The notes beneath the pieces were generated by a model, which had not been told where the DNA came from, made no database searches, and saw nothing but the letters and a program-made list of their open reading frames with translations. A stretch of 64,000 nt of DNA from the NCBI RefSeq assembly GCF_000375585.1, contig NZ_AQWP01000014.1:1-64000 (forward strand), in the 5' to 3' direction. Of the stretch, positions 35,041 to 45,900 are shown in pieces (the first letter of the stretch is position 1; the number at the start of each line of letters is the position of its first letter). The DNA comes from Sinorhizobium meliloti 4H41 (GTDB taxonomy: Bacteria; Pseudomonadota; Alphaproteobacteria; Rhizobiales; Rhizobiaceae). The position numbers and the translations under genes are program-made.

Positions 35041-37521
35041 GTGAAAACACATGAATCCATGTCTTCTGCAGGACGGCAGGGGGCGCCGAGACTGCTCAAG
35101 CGGCTCCTTGCGGGAACGGTATTGCTTGCGGCAAGCGATGCCGCAGCTCAGGCCACCGATCCCGGCAGAAGCATATTCGGCACGACGGAGGTGGTGACCT
35201 TCTCCGTTTTGATCGGCGTCATTTCCGCCGCCATGATTTCGGCGATCTGGCTCATCCGCCAGCGCGGCAATATCGAGGCCGAGAACCGCGAGCTTCGTTC
35301 CAATCTATCCGACGCGAACCAGCGAATTTCCCGCTTCCAGGCTCTCATTGCGGACAAGAACAGGCGCATCGTGATCTGGGACGGGCTCGCAGAGCGCCCG
35401 GAATTCCTCGGTCAGCTTCCGGTCGAAACCGGCGCGCCGCAGGACGACCGGGACTTTCTCGCCTTCGGCCGCTGGATCAAGCCGCAATCGGCAGGTCTGC
35501 TCGAAAAGGCGATCGAATCCTTGCGTGCCCAGGCGCAGAGCTTCGATCTCGTGCTCGAAACCCAGCGTAACGAGGTCCTCGAGGCCCAGGGCCGCGTATC
35601 CGGCGGGCGGGCCTTCGTGCGCTTCATCGCGCTCAACAATCTCAGGGCCGAACTCGCCGAGTTGAAGCTCGAACGCGACCAGCTGCATGCTTCGCTTTCG
35701 ACGGTTCGGACGCTGCTCGACGCGGTCGATCTTCCCGCGTGGCAGCGCGCAGGAGACGGCAGGCTCGAATGGGTCAATGCGGCCTATGCCAATGCGGTCG
35801 AAACCCAGAGCGCGAGCACGGCCGTCGCCGAAGAGCGCGAGCTGCTTGCGACCACGGCCCGCGAGCGGATCCGGGCGGTCTCGACGCTCCAGACGCCGTT
35901 CCGCGACAAGGTTTCGACGGTGGTCAGGGGCAACCGGACGTTTTTCGACGTCGTGGACGCCCGCACGCCCGCCGGCTCTGCCGGAATCGCGATCGACGTT
36001 TCCGGCATCGAGGCGGTGCGCGAGGAGCTGGCGCGGACGCTCAAGAGCCATGCCGAGACGCTCGAACACCTGGCGACGCCGGTGGCGATCTTCGACGGCA
36101 ATCAGCGGCTGCAGTTCTACAATCAGGCTTTCCAGCGGCTTTGGGATCTCGACATGGGGTTCCTCGAGCGCAAGCCCGACAACGGCGAGGTGCTCGATCG
36201 GCTGCGTGCCGGCGGCAAGCTGCCGGAGCAGCTCAACTGGAAGCAATGGAAGACGAGTGCGCTTTCCGTCTATCAGGCAATCGACACGCAGTCCGATCTC
36301 TGGCACCTGCCGAACGGCCAGACGCTACGCGTTTTCGCCACCGCGCGGCCGCAGGGCGGCGCCACCTGGGTGTTCGAGAACCTGACCGAAAGGGTCGATC
36401 TGGAAACGCGCTACAACACGCTGGTCCAGGTCCAGGGCGAAACGATCGACCATCTCGCCGAAGGCGTCGCCGTTTTCGGACCCGACGGCCGCATCCGGCT
36501 CTCGAACCCGGCCTTCCGGGCGATCTGGGGCATCAACGAGACCGAGGCTCAGCCGGGCACCCATATCCGCGCGATCGAGCAGGCTTGTCTCGCCTCCTAC
36601 GACCAGCCGGACGGCTGGAAGCGCTTCGCCCATATCATCACAAGCTTCGACGACGAGCGGCCGTCGAGCCGCGGCATTCTGGAGCTGCGCACCGGCCTCA
36701 TCCTCGACTACGCGGTTATTCCGCTGCCCAACGCCCAGACGATGCTGACCTTCGTCAACATCACCGACAGCGTCCGCGTAGAGCGCGCGCTCACCGAAAA
36801 GAACGAAGCGCTGCGCAAGGCGGATGCGCTGAAGAACGATTTCGTGCACCACGTCTCCTACGAGCTGCGCTCGCCGCTGACGAACATCATCGGTTTTGCC
36901 GACCTTCTGAAAACGCCGGTGTTCGGCGAACTCAACGAGCGCCAGGCCGAATATGTCGACCACATTGCCACCTCCTCGTCGCTGCTTCTGACGATCGTCA
37001 ACGACATCCTCGATCTTGCGACCGTCGATGCCGGCATCGTCGAGCTCGAACTCGCGGAAGTGAATCTCATCGATCTGATCGACGACGTGACGCAGCAGAT
37101 GGGCGACCGGCTGATCGAGAGCGGCGTGTCGCTTCGAACCGAAGCGCCCGACAATCTCGGCCGCATCACCGCGGACCAGCAACGGCTGAAGCAGATCTTC
37201 ATAAAGCTTCTCACCAATGCGGCGAATTTCGCCCCGGACGGAAGTACGATCGAGCTCAAATGCTGGCGCGAGGGGAGCGACTTTGCCTTCTCTGTCACCG
37301 ACACGGGGCCAGGGATCCCGCAGGACGTTCTCAACACCGTGTTCAACCGCTTCGAAAGCTATGGCCAGCGCGGCGGCGCGGGCCTGGGCCTGTCCATCGT
37401 GGAGAGCTTCGTCAGTCTTCACCACGGCAATGTTTCGATCCGCAGCAAGGAGGGCGAAGGCACGGCAGTAACCTGCCGCATTCCCTCCGCCGAAGCGCCG
37501 AAGGTCATCGCGGCGGAATAG
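35041..37521 (+). CDS. divL: DivL-type cell-cycle pseudo-histidine kinase
   Basis: Protein of 826 residues built like Caulobacter DivL: a signal/anchor near residues 20-75 (LLAGTVLLAASDAAAQ and VVTFSVLIGVISAAMISAIWL), several PAS-type sensor regions up to about 580, then a kinase-like DHp and ATPase pair. In the H-box FVHHVSYELRSPL the phospho-acceptor position, residue 607, is tyrosine instead of histidine; this replacement defines DivL. The ATPase domain keeps LLTNAANFAPDG, DTGPGIP and GGAGLGLSI. DivL works with DivK to set the activity of the CckA-ChpT-CtrA relay. The start is GTG 35041; ATG 35059 is an alternative. Confidence 0.87.
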   Translation: MKTHESMSSAGRQGAPRLLKRLLAGTVLLAASDAAAQATDPGRSIFGTTEVVTFSVLIGVISAAMISAIWLIRQRGNIEAENRELRSNLSDANQRISRFQALIADKNRRIVIWDGLAERPEFLGQLPVETGAPQDDRDFLAFGRWIKPQSAGLLEKAIESLRAQAQSFDLVLETQRNEVLEAQGRVSGGRAFVRFIALNNLRAELAELKLERDQLHASLSTVRTLLDAVDLPAWQRAGDGRLEWVNAAYANAVETQSASTAVAEERELLATTARERIRAVSTLQTPFRDKVSTVVRGNRTFFDVVDARTPAGSAGIAIDVSGIEAVREELARTLKSHAETLEHLATPVAIFDGNQRLQFYNQAFQRLWDLDMGFLERKPDNGEVLDRLRAGGKLPEQLNWKQWKTSALSVYQAIDTQSDLWHLPNGQTLRVFATARPQGGATWVFENLTERVDLETRYNTLVQVQGETIDHLAEGVAVFGPDGRIRLSNPAFRAIWGINETEAQPGTHIRAIEQACLASYDQPDGWKRFAHIITSFDDERPSSRGILELRTGLILDYAVIPLPNAQTMLTFVNITDSVRVERALTEKNEALRKADALKNDFVHHVSYELRSPLTNIIGFADLLKTPVFGELNERQAEYVDHIATSSSLLLTIVNDILDLATVDAGIVELELAEVNLIDLIDDVTQQMGDRLIESGVSLRTEAPDNLGRITADQQRLKQIFIKLLTNAANFAPDGSTIELKCWREGSDFAFSVTDTGPGIPQDVLNTVFNRFESYGQRGGAGLGLSIVESFVSLHHGNVSIRSKEGEGTAVTCRIPSAEAPKVIAAE

Positions 37522-37530
37522 ATGAACTAA

Positions 37531-39045
37531 ATGAAATCTCTCGAACGTCTGCTGAAGGACGAGGCCGCCACCATCGAATTCGGCGAAGATCTCGCATTGG
37601 CGCTGAAGGGCGGCGAATGCGTCGCTCTCTCGGGCGACCTCGGCGCGGGAAAATCGACCCTGGCAAGGGCCTTCATCCGGGCCATGGCCGACGACGAGAC
37701 GCTCGAGGTGCCCAGTCCCACCTTCACCCTGGTTCAAAGCTACGACCTCAGGATCCCGGTCGCTCATTTCGATCTCTACCGGCTCGCGGACGCATCCGAG
37801 CTTGACGAGCTCGGTTTCGACGAGGCGCTCGCCCACGGCATCTGTCTCGTGGAATGGCCGGAGAAGGCCGAGGAGGCGCTTCCGGCCGACCGAATCACCC
37901 TGACCTTCTCGCATGAAGACGAGGGCCGGCGCATTCACCTGACGGCTCCGGACGCGGCTTTCGAACGGATCAACCGCTCGCTTGCCATTCGCAAGTTCCT
38001 GCTCGATGCAGCCTATCCCGACGCCCGTCGGCGCCACCTGAGCGGCGACGCTTCGATCCGGGCCTATGAACGCATCGACACCGGGGATGGTGCGCCGGCG
38101 AAGATCTTGATGGATGCGCCGAGACACAAGCCGGGACCTATCCTCGAGGACGGCAAGTACTACCAGCAGCTCGCCCATATCGCCGAGGACGTCGTCCCCT
38201 TCGTCGCGATCTCGCAACTCCTGCGCAAACGTGGTTTCGCGGCACCGGCGATCTACGCGCGCGACCTCGACCAGGGTCTGCTTCTCATCGAAAACCTTGG
38301 GTCCGAAGGCATCCTCGACGCCGATGGCCGCCCCGTGGCGGAGCGCTACATCGAAGGCGCACGCCTTCTGGCCCGGCTGCATGCTCAGCCCGCGGAGCGC
38401 GACATCGCAGTGGCTGAAGGGGTGGTTCACCACATCCCCGCTTTCGACCGGACGGCGATCAAGATCGAAACCAGTCTGCTCGTCGACTGGTATCTCCCGT
38501 GGAAACGGGGGCGGCCTGCCTCAGACGATGAGCGGCGGGAATACTTCGCCGTATGGGATGGACTGATCGGCGTTCTCGCTTCCGCGGAGAAGAACCTGCT
38601 TCTGCGCGATTTCCACTCGCCGAACATTCTCTGGCGTCAGGACCGCACCGGCTTCGACCGAATCGGCATCATCGACTTCCAGGACGCGATGATCGGGCCG
38701 ACAGCCTATGACGTGGCCTCGCTGGTGCAGGATGCGCGAGTGACGATCGAACCCGATCTCGCCCAGCGGATGATGACTGCCTACATCTCCGAGCGCCGTG
38801 GTCTGGGTCCCTTCGACGAGGCCGCCTTCCGGCGCGACTGGCATCTGATGGCCGCTCAGCGCAACTGCAAGCTCGCCGGAATTTGGGTGCGGCTCAAGGA
38901 GCGCGACGGCAAACCCGGCTACATGAAGCACATGCCGCGCACCTTCGCCTATCTCGAGCATGCGCTCTCCCATCAGGTGCTGACACCCTTGCGCGAATGG
39001 TGCATTAAGGCTGGAATCCTCGCTCCCGAATCAGCAAACCGTTAG
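37531..39045 (+). CDS. TsaE-AmgK fusion: tRNA t6A ATPase plus sugar kinase
   Basis: Fused protein of 504 residues. Residues 1 to about 150 are TsaE, the ATPase of tRNA threonylcarbamoyladenosine synthesis, with P-loop GDLGAGKST (35-43), SPTFTLVQSY and HFDLYRL. From about 160 on it is an aminoglycoside-phosphotransferase-fold kinase with RDFHSPNILW (Asp360, Asn365) and the metal-binding IDFQDAM (Asp382). The next gene encodes a MurU-like nucleotidyltransferase, so the kinase half is best read as AmgK, which makes MurNAc/GlcNAc-1-phosphate for peptidoglycan recycling. No frameshift or stop separates the halves. It starts nine bases after divL. Confidence 0.88.
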   Translation: MKSLERLLKDEAATIEFGEDLALALKGGECVALSGDLGAGKSTLARAFIRAMADDETLEVPSPTFTLVQSYDLRIPVAHFDLYRLADASELDELGFDEALAHGICLVEWPEKAEEALPADRITLTFSHEDEGRRIHLTAPDAAFERINRSLAIRKFLLDAAYPDARRRHLSGDASIRAYERIDTGDGAPAKILMDAPRHKPGPILEDGKYYQQLAHIAEDVVPFVAISQLLRKRGFAAPAIYARDLDQGLLLIENLGSEGILDADGRPVAERYIEGARLLARLHAQPAERDIAVAEGVVHHIPAFDRTAIKIETSLLVDWYLPWKRGRPASDDERREYFAVWDGLIGVLASAEKNLLLRDFHSPNILWRQDRTGFDRIGIIDFQDAMIGPTAYDVASLVQDARVTIEPDLAQRMMTAYISERRGLGPFDEAAFRRDWHLMAAQRNCKLAGIWVRLKERDGKPGYMKHMPRTFAYLEHALSHQVLTPLREWCIKAGILAPESANR

Positions 39046-39051
39046 GACACG

Positions 39052-39783
39052 ATGCCCATCACCAATGCCATGGTGCTTGCGGCCGGACTGGGCACCCGCC
39101 TGCGGCCGGTCACCGACACGCTGCCGAAGCCGCTTGTCAGGATAGCCGGCAAGCCGATGATCGACTATGTGCTGGATCTGCTCGCCGCCGCGGGCGTCAC
39201 CAGGGCCGTTGTGAACGTCCATCATTTCGCCGGCCAGATGGAGGAGCACCTCGGCCGGCGAGAGGCGCCGCATATCCTGATTTCGGACGAGCGGGATGCG
39301 CTGATGAATTCCGGCGGCGGGCTGGCGAAGGGCCTGAAACTGCTCGATGGCGGGCCGGTGCTCGTCATGAATGCCGACCTTTTCTGGATCGGCGAGAAGC
39401 CGCGGCAACCGTGCAACCTGAAAAAGCTTGCCGAGTTCTTCGATCCGGAGCGCATGGACATGGCGCTGCTCTGCGTGCGTCTCGAGAACACGACCGGGCA
39501 CAACGGCAAACGGGATTTCTCGCTATCGGAAGACGGCCGGCTCACGCGCTATGAAGACGGCATGGCGAATCCCGTCGTCTATGCCGGCGCGATCGCCATG
39601 GACGCAGCGCTGCTTGCAGACGCGCCGGACGAGGCGTTCAACCTCAACATCTATTTCGACCGGGCGATCGCCAGGGGACGTCTTTTCGGTCTGATGCTCG
39701 AAGGGCACTGGATCACCGTCGGCTCGCCGGAAGCCATAGCGGAGGCCGAGGCTGCGATCCGCCGCTTCCGGCCGGAGGGATGA
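39052..39783 (+). CDS. murU: MurNAc-1-phosphate uridylyltransferase-like (MurU)
   Basis: Nucleotidyltransferase of 243 residues with the sugar-nucleotide pyrophosphorylase signature AAGLGTRLRPVTDTLPKPL near the N-terminus, HHFAGQMEEHL and a C-terminal WITVGSPEAIAEAEAA. Together with the AmgK domain encoded seven bases upstream it forms the known Pseudomonas recycling route, which by-passes de novo UDP-MurNAc synthesis and gives intrinsic fosfomycin tolerance. A glucose- or mannose-1-phosphate nucleotidyltransferase is the alternative reading; the pairing with AmgK favours MurU. Confidence 0.8.
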   Translation: MPITNAMVLAAGLGTRLRPVTDTLPKPLVRIAGKPMIDYVLDLLAAAGVTRAVVNVHHFAGQMEEHLGRREAPHILISDERDALMNSGGGLAKGLKLLDGGPVLVMNADLFWIGEKPRQPCNLKKLAEFFDPERMDMALLCVRLENTTGHNGKRDFSLSEDGRLTRYEDGMANPVVYAGAIAMDAALLADAPDEAFNLNIYFDRAIARGRLFGLMLEGHWITVGSPEAIAEAEAAIRRFRPEG

Positions 39784-39784
39784 G

Positions 39785-42700
39785 GTGCCCGCACATCCGA
39801 ACGTCTTCACGGTTCCCGCCGGCCTGCCTTTTCTGAGGACGGTCGCGGAAAGGCTCTGCAGTGGCGAGCTGACCCCGGGCTTCCGCTACGATCCGGCGCA
39901 GCCGCTGGCACTGGCCGGTGTGACGATCTTCGTGCCGACCCGGCGCTCCGCCCGCGTGCTGCGCTCGGAGTTCGTCGATCTGCTCGGCGGCCGATCGGCC
40001 ATCCTGCCGATGATCCGGGCGCTCGGCGAGACCGACGACGACAGCGGCTTCTTCGACGCCGAGGTGCCGGCGATCCTCGACCTCGCGCCGCCGCTTTCCG
40101 GAACGGCAAGGCTCATCGAACTCGGCCGCCTCATTCTCGCCTGGCGAAACCGCCTGCCCCAGGTGGTCCTCGACATCCACGCGGAAAGCCCGCTGATCGC
40201 GCCGGCAAGCCCTGCCGACGCCATCTGGCTCGCGCGGAACCTCGCCGAACTCATCGACGCGATCGAGACCGAGGAACTCGATTGGGAGGCCCTCGACGGA
40301 CTCGACGGCGGCGAACATGCGCTCTGGTGGCAACTGACGCTCGCCTTCCTCAAGATCGCCCGCACCTACTGGCCGGAGCGGCTGGCGGAACTCAAGCACT
40401 CCTCGCCCGCACGCCACCGCAATGCGGTGCTGAAAGCCGAAACCCAGCGTATCGCCGCCGGAAAAGTGAGCGGACCGATCATCATCGCCGGTTCGACCGG
40501 TTCGATCCCGGCGACGGCCGCCCTGATCGCCGCGGTCAAGGCGCTGCCGAACGGTACGATCGTGCTCCCGGGTCTCGACGGATCGATGAGCGACGCGGAG
40601 TGGCGGCTGATCGCCGGAGAGACCCCCGGCGCCGGCGCTTCTTCAAGGAGCCCGGCAAGCCGCACCCACCCGCAATATGGATTTCACCGTCTGCTCAAGC
40701 GCATGGGCATCGAACGCGGCGACGTGCCCGCCCTCGCGAGCGCTGCCGATGATCTCGATTATCGCAGCGCGGTCCTGTCGCGGGCGCTGTTGCCCGCCGA
40801 CGCGACGAATGTCTGGATGGAGGCCCGCCAGAGCTTCGATGCGGATAGACTCCTGTCCGCCTTTGCGGATGTGGCGCTGATCGAAGCGGCGAACGAACGC
40901 GAAGAGGCAACCGCCATCGCGATCGCGCTTCGGCTCGCGCTCGAAGCCGATGAGGAGAGCCAGGCGGCGCTCATCACCCCCGACCGAGGGCTTGCGCGTC
41001 GCGTCGGCACCGAGCTTGCCCGCTTCGGTATAGAGGCGGACGATTCCGCAGGCATTCCGCTCTCGGCGACGCCGGCGGGCGCACTTGCCCGGCTGCTCTT
41101 GGAAGCGACGCTGAGGCCGGACGATCCGGTTGCCCTGGTCGCACTTCTCAAGCATCCGCTGGCGCGCTTCGGCCAGACGGCAGAGGGTGCGCGCCGAGCC
41201 GCGGACGTGCTGGAGCTCGCGGCCCTGCGCGGCGGCACCGATGCGGCCGACATATCGTCCTTGGAGGGGGTCATCGACAAGGCGCTCGACAGGCAGAAGA
41301 CCGACCGGCACCCGCCGCCCTGGAGAGCGGGCATCGGCCCCGACGACATCGCCATCGCGCGCGCACTCGCACGCCGGATAGCCTCGGCGGTCGCCCCCCT
41401 GGCCAGCACTCTCTCTGCCGATCCGCAAACCGGCCGTCACCGCTCGGCCGTGCTGCCCCTTTCGGATTGGGCGGAGCGTACAGGGCGCGCTCTGGAGGCG
41501 GCCGCCATCGACGAGCAAGGCAACCTTGGGGCGCTCTGGGCTTCGGAAGCCGGCGAAATATTGGCGACGCTCCTCAGGGGCATCATCGAAACCGATGGCC
41601 AGATGGAGGCCGACGGACCGCAATGGTGCGACATTCTCGAGGCGCTTGCCGCAAGCGAAGCGGTCAAGCCGCGATCGATGCGCCATCCCCGCGTCTTCAT
41701 TTTCGGAGCGCTTGAATCGCGCCTGCAAAGTGTGGACCTGGTGGTGCTCGGCGGCATGAACGAGGGCACCTGGCCGGGGCAGACCTCGAACGATCCGTTC
41801 CTTTCGCGAACGATGAAGGCGGGTATCGGACTGGAGCCGCCGGAGCGGCGAATCGGCCAGCTCGCGCATGATTTCCAGATGGCCTGCGGTACCCGCCGGC
41901 TGATCCTTTCGCGCTCCATGCGTCAGGGATCGGCGCCGACGGTGGCTTCCCGATGGCTGCAGCGCCTTCAGGCGCTCGGCGGCAAGAGGCTGACGGAACT
42001 GCTCAAGGCCAATGGCGCCGACTATCTCCACTGGATGCGCATTCTCGACCAAGGCGAGCGTCAGCCGTTGTCGGACCGGCCGGAGCCGAAGCCTCCCGCG
42101 GAGCTGCAGCCGCGAAAATATTCCTTCAGCGAGGTGACGCGCCTGCGCCGCGATCCCTATGCCGTCTACGCGAGGCGCATTCTCCGGCTGGAACCGATCC
42201 AACCGTTCAACCGCGATCCGGGGGCGGCGGAACGCGGCCTGCTTTATCACCGGATCGTCGATCGCTTTGTCAAGGGCGGCTTCGACCCGGCGACATGCGA
42301 GGGCGAGGAAGCGATGATCCGCCTCACCGACGAGGCTTTCGACGAGGAGAAACTGCCTGCGCATATCGACACCATCTGGCGGCCACGCTTCCAGGCAGTC
42401 GGAAGGGCGTTCCTCGAGTGGGAACGGGAGCGCCGGCACGGCATTGTGAACTCGTTCACCGAGGTTCCGGCGGCGATGGATCTCGGCATCGGAGATATCC
42501 GGCTGACCGGCATCGCCGACCGGCTGGATCGCCTGGCGGACGGAACGATCGACATCATCGACTACAAGACCGGATCGAGCCCCTCGCCCAAAGAGGCACG
42601 GGCACTTCTCGACCCGCAGCTGGCGCTCGAGGCGGCAGCGCTCAGGGCCGGGGCATTCCGTATGATCGGGCCGGCTCGGCCGCACTCCCTGCGCTATGTC

Positions 42701-42964
42701 CGGCTGAAGCCGGGCAGCCGGTTTGCCGTCGACACCGTCAACAACGAGGGCGCCCGTTCGAAGGAGACGAAATCCACCGAACAACTGGCGGACGAGTCGC
42801 TCGTCGAGCTCCGGAAGCTGCTTTCCGCGCTTATGAGCGGCAGGTTCGGTTTCGCCTCGCGCCTGATCGTTCAGAAACAGCGCGACTACGGCGGCGAATA
42901 CGATCATCTGGCGCGCGTCGCCGAATGGGCGACCGCGGATGGCGAGGACGACGATGAGGAGTGA
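39785..42964 (+). CDS. addB: Double-strand break repair protein AddB
   Basis: Subunit of 1059 residues of the AddAB helicase-nuclease, the alphaproteobacterial counterpart of RecBCD. The C-terminal nuclease domain shows RLTGIADRLDRLADG and IDIIDYKTGSS, the PD-(D/E)XK core. The N-terminal region reads FTVPAGLPFLRTVAERL and lacks a canonical Walker A. The last 100 residues contain no cysteine, so the C-terminal cysteines of the iron-sulfur cluster of Bacillus AddB are missing. The start is GTG 39785, one base after the murU stop. Its 3' end overlaps the addA start. Confidence 0.94.
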   Translation: MPAHPNVFTVPAGLPFLRTVAERLCSGELTPGFRYDPAQPLALAGVTIFVPTRRSARVLRSEFVDLLGGRSAILPMIRALGETDDDSGFFDAEVPAILDLAPPLSGTARLIELGRLILAWRNRLPQVVLDIHAESPLIAPASPADAIWLARNLAELIDAIETEELDWEALDGLDGGEHALWWQLTLAFLKIARTYWPERLAELKHSSPARHRNAVLKAETQRIAAGKVSGPIIIAGSTGSIPATAALIAAVKALPNGTIVLPGLDGSMSDAEWRLIAGETPGAGASSRSPASRTHPQYGFHRLLKRMGIERGDVPALASAADDLDYRSAVLSRALLPADATNVWMEARQSFDADRLLSAFADVALIEAANEREEATAIAIALRLALEADEESQAALITPDRGLARRVGTELARFGIEADDSAGIPLSATPAGALARLLLEATLRPDDPVALVALLKHPLARFGQTAEGARRAADVLELAALRGGTDAADISSLEGVIDKALDRQKTDRHPPPWRAGIGPDDIAIARALARRIASAVAPLASTLSADPQTGRHRSAVLPLSDWAERTGRALEAAAIDEQGNLGALWASEAGEILATLLRGIIETDGQMEADGPQWCDILEALAASEAVKPRSMRHPRVFIFGALESRLQSVDLVVLGGMNEGTWPGQTSNDPFLSRTMKAGIGLEPPERRIGQLAHDFQMACGTRRLILSRSMRQGSAPTVASRWLQRLQALGGKRLTELLKANGADYLHWMRILDQGERQPLSDRPEPKPPAELQPRKYSFSEVTRLRRDPYAVYARRILRLEPIQPFNRDPGAAERGLLYHRIVDRFVKGGFDPATCEGEEAMIRLTDEAFDEEKLPAHIDTIWRPRFQAVGRAFLEWERERRHGIVNSFTEVPAAMDLGIGDIRLTGIADRLDRLADGTIDIIDYKTGSSPSPKEARALLDPQLALEAAALRAGAFRMIGPARPHSLRYVRLKPGSRFAVDTVNNEGARSKETKSTEQLADESLVELRKLLSALMSGRFGFASRLIVQKQRDYGGEYDHLARVAEWATADGEDDDEE

Positions 42965-45900
42965 TGCGACAGGCCCGGAGGAGAGAACCCCCGAGGGGTG
43001 GCTCGACTGGACGACGCAGCGGCAGGCGCTCGCCTCCGATCCCGCGCGTTCCGCCTGGGTTTCCGCCAATGCCGGCTCCGGCAAGACGCATGTGCTCACG
43101 CAGCGCGTCATCCGGCTTCTGCTTGCGGGCTGCCGGCCGTCCGCCATCCTCTGCCTGACCTACACGAAGGCGGCCGCTTCCGAGATGTCGAACCGCGTGT
43201 TCGAGAAACTCGCCGAATGGGCGACCCTCGACGATAGCACCCTCGAAAAGCGCATAGAGGCGATCGAAGGCAAGCGGCCGCCAACGGCCAAGATCCAGGA
43301 GGCCCGCCGGCTGTTCGCGCGCGCCCTGGAAACCCCGGGCGGACTGAAAATCCAGACGATTCATGCCTTCTGCGAGGCGCTTCTGCACCAGTTCCCGCTC
43401 GAGGCCAATGTCGCAGGGCATTTCTCCGTTCTCGACGACCGCGCAGCGGCGGTGCTGCTCGCCGACGCCCGCAGGGCTCTCTTGACCGCCACGGCAGCGG
43501 CAAGCGACCGGGAACTGGCGGAGGCCTTCGCCACAGTCCTCGATCTTGCCGACGATACCGGGCTTGAAAAGCTGCTTGCGGCGATCGTCGCCAACCGGGC
43601 GCCGATCCAGGCCTTTCTCGATCACGTCTCCGGACGCGGCGGGATGGACGCACATCTGCGGACGGCGCTCGGCCTCGAGCCCGGCGAGACCGCCGAGACT
43701 GCCATGGCCGCGGTCTGGCCGCTGGCGGGACTCAACGGCCCGGCACTCGATGACTATATCGACCTTGGATTGCGCCTCGGCGGCGCCAAGCCCTCTGCCA
43801 TCGCAGAAGGCTTGCGGGCCGTCCGCGCGATCGAAGATGTCACCGCCCGCTATGCCAAACTCGTGGAACTCTTCTTCAACGGCGGCGGCAAGCCCAAGGC
43901 GGAATCGGCCTTTCTGAACGCTGCCATGCGCCGTGCAGCGCCGCAGCTCGAACTCAGGATGGAAGAGGCGCGCAGCCACATGCTCGCCTGCGTGGACCGC
44001 CTGAGCATCGTCCAGATGTACGGGGCGACCCGCGCCGCCCTCATTCTCGCCGAGAGGCTCAACCGCGACTACGAGGCGCTCAAGAAGGCACGCAGCCAGC
44101 TCGATTTCGAGGATCTCATCAACCGCACGGCGGCACTGCTTGCCCGAAGCGACGTCGGCGCCTGGGTGCACTACAAGCTGGATCAGGGGATCGACCATAT
44201 CCTCGTCGACGAGGCGCAGGATACGAGTCCTGCGCAATGGGCGATCATCCAGTCGCTCGCGGCGGATTTCTTTGCCGGCGAAACGGCGCGCGCGGATGAC
44301 CGAACGATTTTCGCCGTCGGCGACGAGAAGCAGTCGATCTACTCCTTCCAGGGAGCCCGGCCGGAGCGCTTCTCGCGTGAGAGCACGTTGACGGAGCGGC
44401 GGGTGCGCGCGGGCAACAGACACTTCAGCCCCATCCGCCTGCAGCTTTCTTTCCGCTCGACGGTGGACGTGCTCTCCGCCGTCGATACGGTCTTTGCAAA
44501 TTCCGGGAATGCGAGAGGTCTGAGCGCTCGGAGCGAGGCGATCGTGCATGCGTCGAATCGGATCGGCCAGCCGGGCGCCGTCGACCTCTGGGATGTGATC
44601 GCGCCCGAGCCGGCGGCTTCGGAAGAGGATTGGACCGCTCCTTTCGACGCGACGCCCGAGCGCGCGCCGGTCAACATCCTCGCCCGGCGCATTGCAGCGG
44701 TCCTCGAGGATTGGATCGGCCAGGAGACGGTGATCGAAAAAGGCGTGCGCCGAGCCATGCGGCCCGGCGACGTCATCGTGCTGGTGCGCAAACGCGACGC
44801 CTTCGTCAATGCCCTGACGCGCGCCCTCAAGCGGCGGGGCAATATCCCCGTCGCCGGCGCGGACCGACTGGTTCTGACCAGCCATATCGCCGTGCAGGAC
44901 CTGATCGCGCTCGGCCGGTTCGTGCTTCTGCCCGAGGACGATCTGTCGCTCGCGGCGCTGCTGAAGAGCCCGCTCCTCGGTTTTGCCGAGGAGGATGTCT
45001 TCGAACTCGCCGCACGGCGGACCGAGGGCGAAAGCCTCTGGCGACGGCTGCGTCAGGCGGGCGCGGAGGAGACGAGCCGTTATCACGGAGCGGTCCGCAC
45101 GCTTTCGCGTTATGCCGGCCTGGCGCGGGAACTGCTGCCGCACGATTTCTATGCCCGCGTCCTCGGCGCCGATGGCGGACGGCGTGCCTTCCTGGCGCGG
45201 CTCGGCAGCGAAGTCAGCGATATTCTCGACGAATTCCTCACCTTCGCTCTCGATCATGAAAGGAGCGGTCTGCCGGGCCTGCAGGCTTTCATCTCGACGC
45301 TGGAGATCGAAGCGCCCACGGTCAAGCGCGAACAGGACAAGGAACGCGACGAGGTTCGCGTTATGACCGTACATGCCGCCAAGGGCCTCGAGGCGCCGGT
45401 CGTCTTCCTGGTCGACGGCGGCGGCGAGGCCTTCGTCCGCCAGCAGGTCTCGGACCTTCGCTTCGTGGAGAAAACGCAGGCCGATCATTCCGGGCTCACG
45501 GTCCCGGTCTGGCGCGCGCCGGGTTCTGCGCCGAACTCGCTCATCGCCGCCGACAACGAGCGGCTGAAGAAGCTCGCCGAGGAGGAATACCGCCGGCTCC
45601 TCTATGTCGGCATGACGCGCGCAGCCGACCGCCTGATCGTCTGCGGCTATCGCGGACAGCGGCAGAACACCGACACCTGGCATTCGATGGTGCAGGGAAC
45701 GCTGGCACAGGACCTGAAGGGCCGCGGAACGCCGAGGCTTTTCCGCGCCGGAAGCGAGGAGTGGCAGGGCATTGCCTGGCGCGAAGCGCATGTGCCGCGC
45801 GACCTCCCGACGTCCGAAGGCGGATCCGAAGAATCGCAACGGCCGACAGCCGGCTTGCCGACGGCGCTTTTCACGCCTCCGGCCGCGCCGCGGCGGCTGC

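Noticed and set aside
36325-38433. 702-codon minus-strand frame across divL and tsaE-amgK
   Set aside because: No recognisable domain and it crosses two real genes on the plus strand.
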